NCBI GenBank assembly: GCA_903954045.1
Contig: CAJBMJ010000547.1
Location: forward strand, 1-39,974
Length of the DNA stretch: 39,974 nt
Direction: 5' to 3'
Source: an uncultured beta proteobacterium
Lineage (GTDB): Bacteria > Pseudomonadota > Gammaproteobacteria > Burkholderiales > Burkholderiaceae_C
Part shown: piece by piece, positions 6,911 through 16,461 of the stretch
Numbering within the stretch: the stretch's first letter is position 1
Layout of the letters: the number at the start of each line of letters is the position of its first letter
Program-made: the position numbers and the translations under genes
The notes under the pieces: model-generated
Seen by the model: the letters and a program-made list of their open reading frames with translations, nothing else
Told to the model about the DNA's origin: nothing
The model's database searches: none

Positions 6911-9502
6911 TTAGGCCGTTGCCTTCACCGTAGCCGCAGCGTCCGTGTAGTCGCTGATCTTGTCAAAGTTCAGGTACTGGTACACCTTGTCGCTGGCCGC
7001 AGTCAGCACGCCCATGTCAGCCAGGTACTCTTCCTTGGTTGGAATGCGGCCCAGCTTGGAAGCGATGGCGGCAATCTCGGCTGAACCCAGGTACACAAAT
7101 GTGTCCTTGCCCAAACGGTTGGGGAAGTTGCGCGTTGATGTGGAGAGCACGGTGGCGCCCGCCTTCACCTGGGCCTGGTTGCCCATGCACAAGCTGCAAC
7201 CCGGCATTTCCATGCGGGCACCAGCACCACCCAGAATGCCGTAGTGGCCTTCGTCGCTCAACTGCTTGGCGTCCATCTTGGTCGGCGGTGCAATCCACAG
7301 ATTGACCGGAATGTCACGCTTGCCTTCCATCAGCTTGGACGCTGCACGGAAATGACCGATGTTAGTCATGCAGGAACCGATGAACACTTCGTCGATCTTG
7401 GTGCCCGCGACTTCGGCCAATGTTTTCACATCGTCCGGATCGTTGGGGCAGGCCAGGATAGGCTCGTGGATGTCTGCCAAGTCGATTTCGATCACGGCAG
7501 CATAGTCCGCGTCAGCATCGCCCTTGAGCAACTGGGGATCCTTGAGCCAGGCTTCCTGAGCCGCGATACGACGCGCCAGGGTACGAGCGTCAGAGTAGCC
7601 ATTGGCAATCATCCACTTCATCATGGTGATGTTGCTGTTGACGTATTCCTGGATCGGCTCCTTGTTCAGGTGCACCGTGCAACCGGCGGCGGAACGCTCG
7701 GCGGACGCGTCCGACAACTCAAACGCCTGCTCCACCTTCAGGTCGGGCAGACCTTCAATTTCGAGAATGCGGCCCGAGAAGATGTTCTTCTTGCCCTTTT
7801 TCTCGACAGTCAGCAGACCGGCCTTGATCGCATACAGCGGAATGGCATTCACCAGATCACGCAGGGTGATGCCGTTTTGCATCTTGCCTTTGAAACGCAC
7901 CAGCACGGATTCAGGCATGTCCAGCGGCATGACGCCGGTGGCTGCAGCAAACGCCACCAGACCGGAACCTGCTGGAAAGCTGATACCGATGGGGAAACGG
8001 GTGTGGCTGTCGCCGCCGGTGCCCACGGTATCTGGCAACAACAAGCGGTTCAGCCAGGAGTGAATCACGCCGTCACCCGGACGCAGGGCAACACCACCTC
8101 GGGTGCTGATGAAATCAGGCAGTTCATGGTGCATCTTCACGTCCACAGGCTTGGGGTAAGCAGCCGTGTGGCAGAAGGATTGCATCACCAGATCGGCGCT
8201 GAAGCCCAGGCACGCCAGATCTTTCAGTTCGTCGCGGGTCATGGGGCCGGTAGTGTCCTGCGAACCGACCGAGGTCATCTTGGGTTCGCAATAGGTACCG
8301 GGGCGAACGCCCTGGCCTTCCGGCAGGCCGCAGGCACGGCCGACCATCTTCTGGGCCAGGCTGAAACCTTTTTTGGTGTCAACTGGGTCTTGTGGCAAAC
8401 GGAACAAGGTGGAGGGCTTAAGGCCCAGTGCCTCGCGCGCCTTGGCGGTGAGGCCACGACCAATGATCAATGGAATACGGCCACCGGCACGGACTTCGTC
8501 AAACAGCACTTCACTCTTGACTTCGAAAGACGCAATTTCTTTGCCATCTTTGAAAGCCTTACCGTCGTAGGGGCGCAGCTCCACCACATCGCCCATGGCC
8601 ATTTGACTCACATCCAACTCAATCGGCAGCGCGCCAGAGTCTTCCATGGTGTTGTAGAAAATCGGGGCAATTTTTCCACCCAGACAGACTCCGCCGAAGC
8701 GCTTGTTGGGGACAAATGGAATGTCCTCGCCGGTAAACCACAAAACGGAGTTGGTCGCTGACTTGCGCGAAGAACCAGTACCCACCACATCGCCAACGTA
8801 GGCTACTAGATTGCCCTTTGCGCGCAGGTCTTCCAGGAACTTGACCGGACCACGCTTGCCATCTTCTTCGGGCGTAACGCCTGGACGGGCGTTCTTGTGC
8901 ATTGCCAGAGCATGCAAAGGAATGTCAGGGCGGCTCCAGGCATCGGGCGCAGGAGACAGGTCGTCGGTGTTGATCTCTCCAGCAACCTTGAAAATGCTTA
9001 CCGTGATGGACTTGGGCACTTCGGGACGGCTGGTGAACCACTCGGCATCAGCCCAGCTTTGCAAAACGGCTTTGGCGTGGGCATTGCCCTTATCTGCCTT
9101 CTCTTTGACATCATGGAACTGGTCAAACATTAGCAAGGTTTTCTTCAAACCTTCAGCCGCTTCCTTGGCCACTGCAGCGTCGTCCAGCAAGTCAACCATA
9201 GGGCTGATGTTGTAGCCACCCAGCATGGTGCCCAATAGTTCAGTGGCGCGGGCGCGGGAGATGAGGGCACACTTTTCAGTGCCGTGGGCCACGGCGGCCA
9301 AGTAGCTGGCTTTCACCTTGGCTGCGTCATCCACACCTGCGGGTACACGGTTGGTAATCAAATCAACCAAGGTCGCCTCCTCACCTGCCGGAGGATTTTT
9401 TAGGAGCTCAATCAATTCGCCAGTTTGCTTGGCAGTCAGGGGCAGTGGGGGAATTCCCAGCGCGGCGCGTTCGGCCACATGGTCTCGGTAGGCTTGCAAC
9501 AT
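6911..9502 (-). CDS. acnB: Bifunctional aconitate hydratase 2 / 2-methylisocitrate dehydratase
   Basis: AcnB interconverts citrate and isocitrate in the TCA cycle and can act on 2-methylisocitrate. From [22 protein letters not shown] the protein is 863 aa, typical for AcnB. It has the N-terminal HEAT-like region, then the swivelling domain placed before the Fe-S core (AcnB order). The [4Fe-4S] cysteines are in [14 protein letters not shown] (residue 711) and PGCSLCMGN (residues 769 and 772), essentially the E. coli AcnB numbering. The track start at 9526 adds eight residues; ATG 9502 is preceded by AAGGAG at 8-bp spacing and is preferred. It is followed by a strong terminator and lies in a TCA-cycle block with mdh, sdh and gltA. 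Confidence 0.97.
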   Translation of the reverse strand: MLQAYRDHVAERAALGIPPLPLTAKQTGELIELLKNPPAGEEATLVDLITNRVPAGVDDAAKVKASYLAAVAHGTEKCALISRARATELLGTMLGGYNISPMVDLLDDAAVAKEAAEGLKKTLLMFDQFHDVKEKADKGNAHAKAVLQSWADAEWFTSRPEVPKSITVSIFKVAGEINTDDLSPAPDAWSRPDIPLHALAMHKNARPGVTPEEDGKRGPVKFLEDLRAKGNLVAYVGDVVGTGSSRKSATNSVLWFTGEDIPFVPNKRFGGVCLGGKIAPIFYNTMEDSGALPIELDVSQMAMGDVVELRPYDGKAFKDGKEIASFEVKSEVLFDEVRAGGRIPLIIGRGLTAKAREALGLKPSTLFRLPQDPVDTKKGFSLAQKMVGRACGLPEGQGVRPGTYCEPKMTSVGSQDTTGPMTRDELKDLACLGFSADLVMQSFCHTAAYPKPVDVKMHHELPDFISTRGGVALRPGDGVIHSWLNRLLLPDTVGTGGDSHTRFPIGISFPAGSGLVAFAAATGVMPLDMPESVLVRFKGKMQNGITLRDLVNAIPLYAIKAGLLTVEKKGKKNIFSGRILEIEGLPDLKVEQAFELSDASAERSAAGCTVHLNKEPIQEYVNSNITMMKWMIANGYSDARTLARRIAAQEAWLKDPQLLKGDADADYAAVIEIDLADIHEPILACPNDPDDVKTLAEVAGTKIDEVFIGSCMTNIGHFRAASKLMEGKRDIPVNLWIAPPTKMDAKQLSDEGHYGILGGAGARMEMPGCSLCMGNQAQVKAGATVLSTSTRNFPNRLGKDTFVYLGSAEIAAIASKLGRIPTKEEYLADMGVLTAASDKVYQYLNFDKISDYTDAAATVKATA

Positions 9503-9562
9503 GGTACTTACTCCTTTTAGAAACAAAATCGAGGTCTAGCCCTTATAAAACGGGCGTAAACA

Positions 9563-9579
9563 GCTATAAACTCTATAGC
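9563..9579. repeat. Perfect inverted repeat in the acnB upstream region
   Basis: GCTATA and TATAGC are separated by 5 bp, about 60 bp upstream of the acnB start in the 106-bp gap before the lyase gene stop. It could be an operator or a fragment of the dispersed palindrome family; the sequence alone does not decide. Confidence 0.35.
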
Positions 9580-9608
9580 AGTGATGGCCTGAGTCGTGAA
9601 ACATAGAC

Positions 9609-10670
9609 TCAGTGCACCGCTGCCGAAAAATACGAAAGAGCCTGCTCCGGAATAGCCACACCAGTTTGGTGCGCCCGTTCCAGAACCTGCCAGAAATACC
9701 GGTAACTCGCACGGTCATGCAATTTCCCGGCCACAGAAATCGGAGCCCAATCTTGTGCCTCTGCCTGTAACACGATCCCTGCAGCCAACTCGACCTCATC
9801 TTTGGTCGGCGCAAACGCCTCAATAATCGGTCGAATCTGATCGGGATGGATACTCCACATCCGGGTGTATCCAAACCGGGACGCAGCCATCTTGGCCGCC
9901 GCACTCAGAGCAAAAGTATCACGAAACTCAGTGACCACGCAGTGAGAAGGTACTTTCCCGAAGGCATGACAAGCACTGGCAATTTCAAGTTTGGCCCGGA
10001 CCACCATCGGGTGGTGAAATTGGTCCTGCACATCGCCGGCAGGGTCTTTGCGCACGGTCATGGCCGCGGAAGGAATAGCCCCGCCATGGGCAGAAACAAA
10101 ATCCATGAGACCAAAGCTGACCGATTCAACCCGCGGATGCGCCGCAATGTCAAAGGCGCGGTGCACCGCGGCAGGGGACTCGATGAGCACATGCAAGGGC
10201 AGAACACCCTGGCGTGGTGTCTTTGCTGCGGCGCTGTCGATGCAGGACACTGCGCGATCCACATCGGCAACCGACTCCACCTTGGGCACCATGATGTAGC
10301 TCAGGGACGGTGCAGCGCGGCCAACAACGATGTCCACGTCAGATTCAAAAAACGGATGGTCCACCTGATGCAAACGGGCGCCAACACGCCGCTGCGATCT
10401 GTCGGCTACAAGAAGAGAAGCGCTTTGCGCACCATTGGCAAGCGCTGCTACCAGATTGGCCTGGTCCACTTCACCACCAACGGGTGCACCATCTTCGCAG
10501 TCCAGGGTCACGTCAAAAACGCAAGCCCCGAACTCTTCCATCATGTCTGCCTGCAGCTGCAGGCTTTTGACCATCCGCACTTCGACACCGCTGTAGTGAT
10601 CGCATACGGGCAGTGAACCCGCAGCACCCTGGGCACCGAGCAAGACTGTACGCGGATGGGCCACGCTCAA
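9609..10670 (-). CDS. HpcH/HpaI aldolase / citrate lyase beta-like protein
   Basis: The 353-aa protein belongs to the CitE/HpcH TIM-barrel superfamily, which cleaves or forms C-C bonds in acyl-CoA or keto-acid substrates using Mg2+. Visible hallmarks are FDVTLDCEDGAPVGG, YIMVPKVES, LHVLIESPAAVHRAFDIA and SVSFGLMDFVSAHGG, which include the acidic metal-binding residues. A close role in malyl-CoA or citramalyl-CoA chemistry is possible but cannot be assigned. The start is unusual: TTG at 10670 directly follows the mdh stop, or GTG at 10664, with no visible ribosome site, so translation may be coupled to mdh. The order mdh-lyase-acnB suggests a link to C4/C6 acid metabolism. Confidence 0.8.
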   Translation of the reverse strand: MSVAHPRTVLLGAQGAAGSLPVCDHYSGVEVRMVKSLQLQADMMEEFGACVFDVTLDCEDGAPVGGEVDQANLVAALANGAQSASLLVADRSQRRVGARLHQVDHPFFESDVDIVVGRAAPSLSYIMVPKVESVADVDRAVSCIDSAAAKTPRQGVLPLHVLIESPAAVHRAFDIAAHPRVESVSFGLMDFVSAHGGAIPSAAMTVRKDPAGDVQDQFHHPMVVRAKLEIASACHAFGKVPSHCVVTEFRDTFALSAAAKMAASRFGYTRMWSIHPDQIRPIIEAFAPTKDEVELAAGIVLQAEAQDWAPISVAGKLHDRASYRYFWQVLERAHQTGVAIPEQALSYFSAAVH

Positions 10671-11657
10671 TTACAGGAGGTGGGCAACGCCAGCTTGCTC
10701 GTCTTGCAGTTCTTTGAGCGTTTTGTTGATGCATTCCTGGCTGAAGGCGTCCACTGGCAATCCCTCTACCAATTTGTATTCGCCACCTTCGCAGGTCACA
10801 GCAAAACCAAACACGGTGTCTTTGGGGATGCCGTATTGACCGTCTGAAGGAATACCCATGGTGACCCACTTGCCATTGGTGCCCAGGGCCCAATCGCGCA
10901 TGTGGTCGATGGCAGCGTTGGCAGCGGACGCTGCGGAAGACACGCCACGAGCTGCAATGATGGCAGCGCCACGTTTGCCAACGGTTGGCAGGAACGTATT
11001 GGCATTCCACTCGTGGTCGTTGATCATGTCCTTGACGCTTTGGCCGTTGATGGTTGCAAAACGGTAATCGGCGTACATGGTCGGAGAATGGTTGCCCCAA
11101 ACGGCCATTTTCTCGATGTCAGCCACGGCTTTGCCGGTCTTGTCGGCCAACTGGCTCAGCGCACGGTTGTGGTCCAGACGCAGCATGGCAGTGAAGTTTT
11201 TGCGTGGCAGATCAGGCGCGCTCTTCATGGCGATGTAGGCATTGGTATTAGCGGGGTTGCCTACCACCAAAACACGCACGTCGCGGCTGGCAACGGCATT
11301 GAGGGCTTTGCCTTGGGCAGTGAAAATTTCAGCGTTGACAGCGAGCAACTCGGCACGCTCCATGCCAGGACCGCGGGGACGCGAACCGATCAAGAGTGCG
11401 TAATCCACATCTTTGAAGGCGGTCATGGGGTCGCTGTGCGCCTCAATGCCAACCAACAAGGGGAACGCACAGTCTTGCAGCTCCATGATCACGCCTTGCA
11501 GGGCTTGCTGGGCTTTTTCAACGGGGACTTCCAGCAGGCTCAGAACGACTGGCTGGTCTTTGCCCAGCATTTCGCCAGAGGCGATGCGAAACAGAATGGC
11601 GTATCCAATTTGACCTGCTGCTCCAGTAACGGCAACGCGGACGGGCTTCTTGCTCAT
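10671..11657 (-). CDS. mdh: Malate dehydrogenase
   Basis: It oxidises malate to oxaloacetate with NAD in the cytoplasm. From [21 protein letters not shown] the protein is 328 aa. The dinucleotide-binding loop TGAAGQIG, substrate-binding [24 protein letters not shown], the LRLDHNRA motif and the catalytic histidine in [12 protein letters not shown] are all present. This is the cytosolic MDH1/group-2 form found in Burkholderiales. The track start at 11711 adds 18 residues; ATG 11657 has GGAG at 9-bp spacing. The upstream region is shared with the divergent gntR gene. Confidence 0.97.
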   Translation of the reverse strand: MSKKPVRVAVTGAAGQIGYAILFRIASGEMLGKDQPVVLSLLEVPVEKAQQALQGVIMELQDCAFPLLVGIEAHSDPMTAFKDVDYALLIGSRPRGPGMERAELLAVNAEIFTAQGKALNAVASRDVRVLVVGNPANTNAYIAMKSAPDLPRKNFTAMLRLDHNRALSQLADKTGKAVADIEKMAVWGNHSPTMYADYRFATINGQSVKDMINDHEWNANTFLPTVGKRGAAIIAARGVSSAASAANAAIDHMRDWALGTNGKWVTMGIPSDGQYGIPKDTVFGFAVTCEGGEYKLVEGLPVDAFSQECINKTLKELQDEQAGVAHLL

Positions 11658-11739
11658 GGTAATAACTCCAGGAAGGTTGTGAAAACGGTAGCTGTCCAGA
11701 AGCCCACGCAAAACAGTTGAGCCCTGCAGATCGGGTGCG

Positions 11740-11769
11740 AGTTTACCCTTGAATTTATGGCAAAGTCAA
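11740..11769 (-). promoter_or_regulatory. Candidate mdh promoter
   Basis: On the minus strand TTGACT and TAAACT lie 18 bp apart, about 80 bp before the mdh start. The palindrome at 11781-11792 lies 11 bp upstream of the -35 box. Confidence 0.4.
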
Positions 11770-11770
11770 T

Positions 11771-11798
11771 TTGTCTTATGTCTTATATAAGATATGAT
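11771..11798 (+). promoter_or_regulatory. gntR promoter with operator-like palindrome in its spacer
   Basis: TTGTCT and TATGAT are 16 bp apart on the plus strand. The perfect 12-bp palindrome TCTTATATAAGA (11781-11792) fills most of the spacer, and a half-site GTCTTAT precedes it. A repressor bound here would block the gntR promoter and, being about 11 bp upstream of the putative mdh -35 box, could also affect mdh. Confidence 0.5.
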
Positions 11799-11846
11799 TG
11801 CCAATAATTTTAAGTCTGACTTGAAGCTTACTTTTTCAGTGCTTTC

Positions 11847-12644
11847 ATGACCACCACGCCACAAACATCCAGCGACAGCGCGGCACTCGCCAGCGTGGAT
11901 TTGGCGAGCGTTTCACCGGCACCGGCGTTCAGTCCGCTGTACCAGCAAATCAAGGTATTGATGCTCAAGAGCTTGCAATCCGGCGAGTGGAAACCCAGTG
12001 CGGCCATTCCCAGCGAGATAGAGCTTGCCGCCCGCTTCAGGGTCAGCCAGGGTACGGTGCGAAAAGCCATCGACGAACTCGCCGCAGAAAACCTGCTGGT
12101 GCGCCGCCAGGGCAAGGGAACCTTTGTAGCCACCCATGCGGAACAACATGTTCAGTACCGCTTTTTGCGCCTGTTTCCCGACAGTGGTGACGCCAATAGT
12201 GAAGGCCCGGCGCAGCGCCAGATCATCGACTGCAAGCGTTCCCGCGCCTCTGGTGAGGTAGCTCGCGCTCTGCGCATCCACCAGGGCGACGCCGTTCTGC
12301 AGGTCCGGCGCGTTTTGTCCTTTGCCAAAGTTCCCACCATCCTGGAAGACATGTGGTTACCCGGCGTGCCTTTCAAGGGCTTGACCGCCGAGCGCCTGAG
12401 GGACTACGACGGACCCATGTATGCATTGTTTGAAACTGAATTTGGCGTTCGCATGGTGAGAGCGGAAGAGAAAATTCGCGCCATCCTTCCCGATGCTGAG
12501 CAGTGCGATTTACTCAAAATTTCAGTCCAGACGCCCTTGCTCAGCGTTGAACGAACTGCGTACACCTACAACGATATACCCATGGAAATGCGTCGGGGTC
12601 TTTACCTGACCGATACGCACTACTACCGAAATGAACTAAATTGA
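11847..12644 (+). CDS. GntR-family transcriptional regulator with UTRA ligand domain (HutC subfamily)
   Basis: The 265-aa protein has a Ser/Ala-rich N-terminal tail. A winged-helix GntR domain follows (about 30-97; PLYQQIKVLMLKSLQSGEWK, IPSEIELAARFRVSQGTVRKA, ENLLVRRQGKGTFVATH). The C-terminal UTRA effector domain (about 110-260) ends with PLLSVERTAYTYNDIPMEMR and GLYLTDTHYYRNEL. HutC-type regulators are usually repressors released by a small metabolite. Position between mdh and sdhCDAB, and the palindrome in its own promoter, suggest control of TCA-cycle genes; ligand and regulon are inference. No clear ribosome site precedes the ATG. Confidence 0.9.
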   Translation: MTTTPQTSSDSAALASVDLASVSPAPAFSPLYQQIKVLMLKSLQSGEWKPSAAIPSEIELAARFRVSQGTVRKAIDELAAENLLVRRQGKGTFVATHAEQHVQYRFLRLFPDSGDANSEGPAQRQIIDCKRSRASGEVARALRIHQGDAVLQVRRVLSFAKVPTILEDMWLPGVPFKGLTAERLRDYDGPMYALFETEFGVRMVRAEEKIRAILPDAEQCDLLKISVQTPLLSVERTAYTYNDIPMEMRRGLYLTDTHYYRNELN

Positions 12645-12668
12645 CGTCTGATCCTTCCTGCAAGTCCA

Positions 12669-12696
12669 TTGTCAGATTGATGCGGTGCAATAGAAT
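12669..12696 (+). promoter_or_regulatory. Candidate promoter of sdhCDAB-sdhE-gltA
   Basis: TTGTCA and TAGAAT are separated by 16 bp and lie 54 bp before the sdhC start. The TCTTATATAAGA palindrome of the gntR promoter is not seen here. Confidence 0.5.
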
Positions 12697-12749
12697 TTCC
12701 GGATTTCGCATCAATAATTACAAAGCCGTTACCAACAGAAAGCCCGCCC

Positions 12750-13193
12750 ATGACTGAGCTTGTCTCCTCCAGCCGACCTTCCCGCCCTGAATTTCGCAAT
12801 ATCAATGCGCTGAACGATCTTCCAACATACCGCCTGCCACCTGCCGGATGGGTATCTATCCTGCACCGCATCAGCGGCGTTCTGATGTTCGTTTTGATGC
12901 CCTTCATCATCTGGATGTTTGACACTTCCATCTCTTCCGAAATTTCATTTAGCAAGTTCACCAGCGCTTTTGGAGTGGGTGTTGGATTTGTCCCAGGATG
13001 GTTCTTCAAGCTGGTGGCGCTGGCCTTGATCTGGGCCTATTTGCACCACTTCATCGCGGGTTTGCGCCACCTCTGGATGGATATCAACCACGCGGTAAGC
13101 AAGGAATTCGGTCGAAGCTCCGCTTTGGTTACGCTGGTTTTGAGCCTGGGTCTCACTGCAATTCTGGGTGCCAAGCTGTTTGGTCTGTACTGA
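12750..13193 (+). CDS. sdhC: Succinate dehydrogenase cytochrome b556 subunit
   Basis: One of the two membrane anchors of complex II, which passes electrons from succinate to ubiquinone. The 147-aa protein has three hydrophobic segments (about 45-65, 80-105 and 122-145). It carries the family motif SILHRISGV, whose Ser and Arg line the quinone site, and HHFIAGLRHLWMD, which holds the probable haem-ligand histidine. It opens the sdhCDAB operon. Confidence 0.93.
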   Translation: MTELVSSSRPSRPEFRNINALNDLPTYRLPPAGWVSILHRISGVLMFVLMPFIIWMFDTSISSEISFSKFTSAFGVGVGFVPGWFFKLVALALIWAYLHHFIAGLRHLWMDINHAVSKEFGRSSALVTLVLSLGLTAILGAKLFGLY

Positions 13194-13237
13194 CCAGATA
13201 CGCATCCATTCAATAAAACAATTCAAGGAATCTGACT

Positions 13238-13603
13238 ATGGCAGTTAATTTCGGCTCCAAGCGCATTGTTGTTGGCGCACATTACGGTCTGCGCGACTGG
13301 CTGGCACAACGCGTTACCGCCGTGCTGATGGCACTTTTCACCGTACTGGTCCTGGCGCAGGTGCTGCTCTCCAAAGGACCCATCGGGTACGACAAGTGGG
13401 CGGGCATCTTTTCTGCCCAGTGGATGAAGGCGTTGACCTTCACCATCATCATCGCCATGCTGTACCACGTCTGGGTCGGTGTGCGTGACATCTGGATGGA
13501 TTACATCAAGTCCGTATCACTCCGACTCTCGCTGCAAGTGTTTTCCATTGTCTGGCTGGTCAGCTGCGCTGGCTGGGCGATCCAGGTTCTGTGGCGTCTC
13601 TGA
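13238..13603 (+). CDS. sdhD: Succinate dehydrogenase hydrophobic membrane anchor subunit
   Basis: Second membrane anchor of complex II. The 121-aa protein shows three transmembrane segments and the typical HYGLRDWLAQRVTAV start region. MLYHVWVGVRDIWMDYIK contains the likely haem-b ligand histidine and the quinone-site Asp-Tyr. AAGGAA precedes the ATG. It lies 44 bp after sdhC in the operon. Confidence 0.93.
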   Translation: MAVNFGSKRIVVGAHYGLRDWLAQRVTAVLMALFTVLVLAQVLLSKGPIGYDKWAGIFSAQWMKALTFTIIIAMLYHVWVGVRDIWMDYIKSVSLRLSLQVFSIVWLVSCAGWAIQVLWRL

Positions 13604-13627
13604 TTCCCCTATTTCAGGCTCTATTCA

Positions 13628-15418
13628 ATGTCTACTTCTGTAACCAAACGCAAATTTGATGTCGTGATCGTCGGTGCCGGTGGCTCTGGAATGCGCGCAT
13701 CGCTGCAACTGGCCCGCGCTGGCCTCAATGTGGCTGTTCTTTCCAAAGTTTTCCCCACCCGTTCGCACACCGTGGCTGCCCAAGGCGGCATTGGTGCTTC
13801 GTTGGGCAATATGAACGACGATAACTGGCATTACCACTTCTACGACACCGTGAAGGGATCTGACTGGCTGGGTGACCAGGATGCCATTGAATTTATGTGC
13901 CGCGAAGCCCCCAAAGTCGTTTACGACCTTGAGCACATGGGTATGCCGTTTGACCGCAATGCAGACGGAACCATCTACCAGCGCCCCTTCGGTGGCCATA
14001 CAGCGAATTACGGCGAGAAGGCCGTGGAGCGTGCCTGCGCCGCCGCAGACCGCACTGGTCACGCCATGCTGCACACCCTCTACCAGCAAAACGTAGCGGC
14101 CAAAACCAGCTTCTTTGTGGAGTGGATGGCGCTGGACCTGATTCGCGACGCTGATGGCGACGTTGTAGGTGTCACTGCCCTGGAAATGGAAACTGGAGAC
14201 ATCCATATTCTGGAAGCCAAGACAACGCTTTTGGCGACCGGCGGTGCCGGTCGTATCTTCGCAGCCTCCACCAACGCCTTTATCAACACGGGTGATGGCC
14301 TGGGCATGGCCGCTCGCGCTGGCATTCCGCTGGAAGATATGGAGTTCTGGCAATTCCACCCCACTGGTGTGGCTGGTGCAGGTGTATTGCTAACCGAAGG
14401 TTGCCGGGGCGAAGGCGCGATTCTGCGCAACTCCAACGGAGAGCGCTTCATGGAGCGCTACGCGCCCACCCTGAAAGATCTGGCTCCACGTGACTTCGTT
14501 TCGCGCTCCATGGACCAGGAGATCAAGGAAGGTCGCGGTTGTGGCCCCAACAAGGATTACGTGTTGCTGGACATGACCCACCTGGGTGCAGAAACCATCC
14601 TGAAGCGTCTGCCTTCGGTGTTCGAGATTGGCCACAACTTTGCCAACGTAGACATCACCAAAGAACCTATCCCAGTGGTGCCCACCATCCATTACCAGAT
14701 GGGTGGCATTCCTACCAACGTCAATGGCCAGGTGGTTGTGCAAGCCAATGGCATTCACAACCAGGTGGTTAACGGTCTCTACGCGGTGGGCGAGTGCTCC
14801 TGCGTCAGCGTCCACGGAGCCAATCGTCTGGGTACCAACTCGCTGCTGGACCTGCTGGTCTTTGGTCGCGCCGCTGGTAACCACATTGTGGACTTCGCCA
14901 GCAAAACCAAGTCGCACAAGGAATTGCCTAAAGACGCTGCCGACCGCACCCTGGCGCGCCTTGCCCGTCTTGAAAGCACCACCCAGGGCGAATACGCCCA
15001 AGACGTTGCCAACGATCTGCGTGCTTCGATGCAATTGCACGCAGGTGTGTTCCGCACCCAGAAGAGCATGGATGAGGGCGTGGTCAAGATTGCAGAGTTG
15101 CGCGAGCGCGTCAAGTCCATCGGCCTCAAGGACAAATCCAAGGTGTTCAACACCGCGCGTATCGAAGCGCTTGAAGTGGACAACCTGATTGAAGCTGCGC
15201 AGGCAACCATCGTGTCTGCAGCAGCACGCCACGAAAGCCGCGGCGCCCATACTGTCAATGACTACGGCGACAGCCCGGAGCATCCCAATGGCCGCAACGA
15301 CGTTGAGTGGCATAAACATACGCTGTGGTACAGCGAAGGCAACCGCCTGAGCTACAAGCCTGTGCAGATGAAACCCCTGACGGTGGACTCTGTGGAACTC
15401 AAAGTTCGTACGTTCTAA
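13628..15418 (+). CDS. sdhA: Succinate dehydrogenase flavoprotein subunit
   Basis: Catalytic subunit that oxidises succinate to fumarate. The 596-aa protein begins with an FAD-binding Rossmann motif (DVVIVGAGGSGMRASLQLA). Histidine 47 in PTRSHTVAAQGG is the expected covalent FAD attachment site. The substrate-binding region shows FHPTGVAGAGVLLTEGCRGEG, IHYQMGGIPTNVNG and the arginine-rich active-site segment HGANRLGTNSLLDLLVFGRA. The length is typical. Confidence 0.98.
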   Translation: MSTSVTKRKFDVVIVGAGGSGMRASLQLARAGLNVAVLSKVFPTRSHTVAAQGGIGASLGNMNDDNWHYHFYDTVKGSDWLGDQDAIEFMCREAPKVVYDLEHMGMPFDRNADGTIYQRPFGGHTANYGEKAVERACAAADRTGHAMLHTLYQQNVAAKTSFFVEWMALDLIRDADGDVVGVTALEMETGDIHILEAKTTLLATGGAGRIFAASTNAFINTGDGLGMAARAGIPLEDMEFWQFHPTGVAGAGVLLTEGCRGEGAILRNSNGERFMERYAPTLKDLAPRDFVSRSMDQEIKEGRGCGPNKDYVLLDMTHLGAETILKRLPSVFEIGHNFANVDITKEPIPVVPTIHYQMGGIPTNVNGQVVVQANGIHNQVVNGLYAVGECSCVSVHGANRLGTNSLLDLLVFGRAAGNHIVDFASKTKSHKELPKDAADRTLARLARLESTTQGEYAQDVANDLRASMQLHAGVFRTQKSMDEGVVKIAELRERVKSIGLKDKSKVFNTARIEALEVDNLIEAAQATIVSAAARHESRGAHTVNDYGDSPEHPNGRNDVEWHKHTLWYSEGNRLSYKPVQMKPLTVDSVELKVRTF

Positions 15419-15446
15419 ACCGTAGCCCTATAACGAGATACTGACC

Positions 15447-16151
15447 ATGACCAAACGCACTTTCTCCATCTACCGCTACGATCCAGACAAGGATGCCAAG
15501 CCCTACATGCAGGAAATCGAAGTAGAGCTGGACGGTCATGAGCGCATGCTGCTGGATGCACTCATGAAACTCAAAGCGGTGGACCCCACCATCTCTTTTC
15601 GTCGCTCCTGCCGCGAAGGCGTATGCGGATCGGACGCCATGAATATCAATGGCAAGAACGGTCTGGCTTGTCTGACCAATATGCGTGACCTGCCCGGCAA
15701 GATCGTTCTCAAGCCCCTGCCCGGCCTGCCAGTTATTCGCGACCTGATCGTCGACATGACGCAGTTCTTCAAACAATACAACTCGATCAAACCGTACCTG
15801 ATTAACGGTACGGTGCCGCCTGAAAAAGAACGCTTGCAAAGTCCAGAAGAGCGGGAAGAGCTCAACGGCCTCTACGAGTGCATTCTGTGCGCCAGTTGCT
15901 CCACCTCATGCCCGAGTTTCTGGTGGAACCCGGATAAGTTCGTGGGTCCAGCTGGCTTGCTCCAGGCCTATCGCTTCATTGCAGATAGCCGTGACCAGGC
16001 TACTGGTGAGCGCCTGGACAATCTGGAAGACCCCTATCGCCTGTTCCGCTGCCACACCATCATGAATTGCGTTGATGTTTGCCCCAAGGGTTTGAACCCC
16101 ACCAAGGCAATCGGCAAGATCAAGGAAATGATGGTTCTGCGTACGGTCTGA
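15447..16151 (+). CDS. sdhB: Succinate dehydrogenase iron-sulfur subunit
   Basis: Electron-transfer subunit of complex II. The 234-aa protein has the N-terminal ferredoxin-like domain with CREGVCGSDAM and a later Cys (GLACL) for the [2Fe-2S] cluster. The C-terminal domain has CILCASCSTSCP and CVDVCPKGLNP for the [4Fe-4S] and [3Fe-4S] clusters. It directly follows sdhA. Confidence 0.98.
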   Translation: MTKRTFSIYRYDPDKDAKPYMQEIEVELDGHERMLLDALMKLKAVDPTISFRRSCREGVCGSDAMNINGKNGLACLTNMRDLPGKIVLKPLPGLPVIRDLIVDMTQFFKQYNSIKPYLINGTVPPEKERLQSPEEREELNGLYECILCASCSTSCPSFWWNPDKFVGPAGLLQAYRFIADSRDQATGERLDNLEDPYRLFRCHTIMNCVDVCPKGLNPTKAIGKIKEMMVLRTV

Positions 16152-16172
16152 TCCATAGAGAGTATTGAGCAC

Positions 16173-16451
16173 GTGAGTGAGGCACTGATCGATGAACGAG
16201 CCCTGAGCAAGCTGCGGTGGCGCTGCCGCCGGGGCTTGCTGGAAAACGATTTGTTCATAGAGCGGTTTTTCAACAGGTTCAGTACGGTATTGACGGTGGA
16301 CCAGGGCAAGGCACTGGCGGACCTGATGGACCTGAGTGATAACGATCTCCTGGATGTCCAGTTGGCACGAAAATCGCTCGAGCAAGTCGACGCCCAGCTG
16401 AACCGAGAAGATGTGCGTGAAGTTTTACAAATGTTGAGAGAACCCCTCTGA
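16173..16451 (+). CDS. sdhE: Succinate dehydrogenase assembly factor SdhE
   Basis: SdhE (SDH5/YgfY family) promotes covalent FAD attachment to SdhA. The 92-aa protein has the family motif [14 protein letters not shown] (RGxxExD) at about residues 18-31. The chosen start is GTG 16173, with GAGAGT upstream; an in-frame ATG six codons later is an alternative. Position between sdhB and gltA supports the assignment. Confidence 0.92.
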   Translation: MSEALIDERALSKLRWRCRRGLLENDLFIERFFNRFSTVLTVDQGKALADLMDLSDNDLLDVQLARKSLEQVDAQLNREDVREVLQMLREPL

Positions 16452-16461
16452 AAGGCGAAAG

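Noticed and set aside
7244-8761. 505-aa plus-strand ORF opposite acnB
   Set aside because: It lies wholly antisense to the well-supported acnB gene and its translation shows no known motif; long shadow ORFs are common in GC-rich coding DNA.
14390-15319. 309-aa minus-strand ORF opposite sdhA
   Set aside because: Antisense shadow of sdhA, with His/Val-rich composition and no domain.
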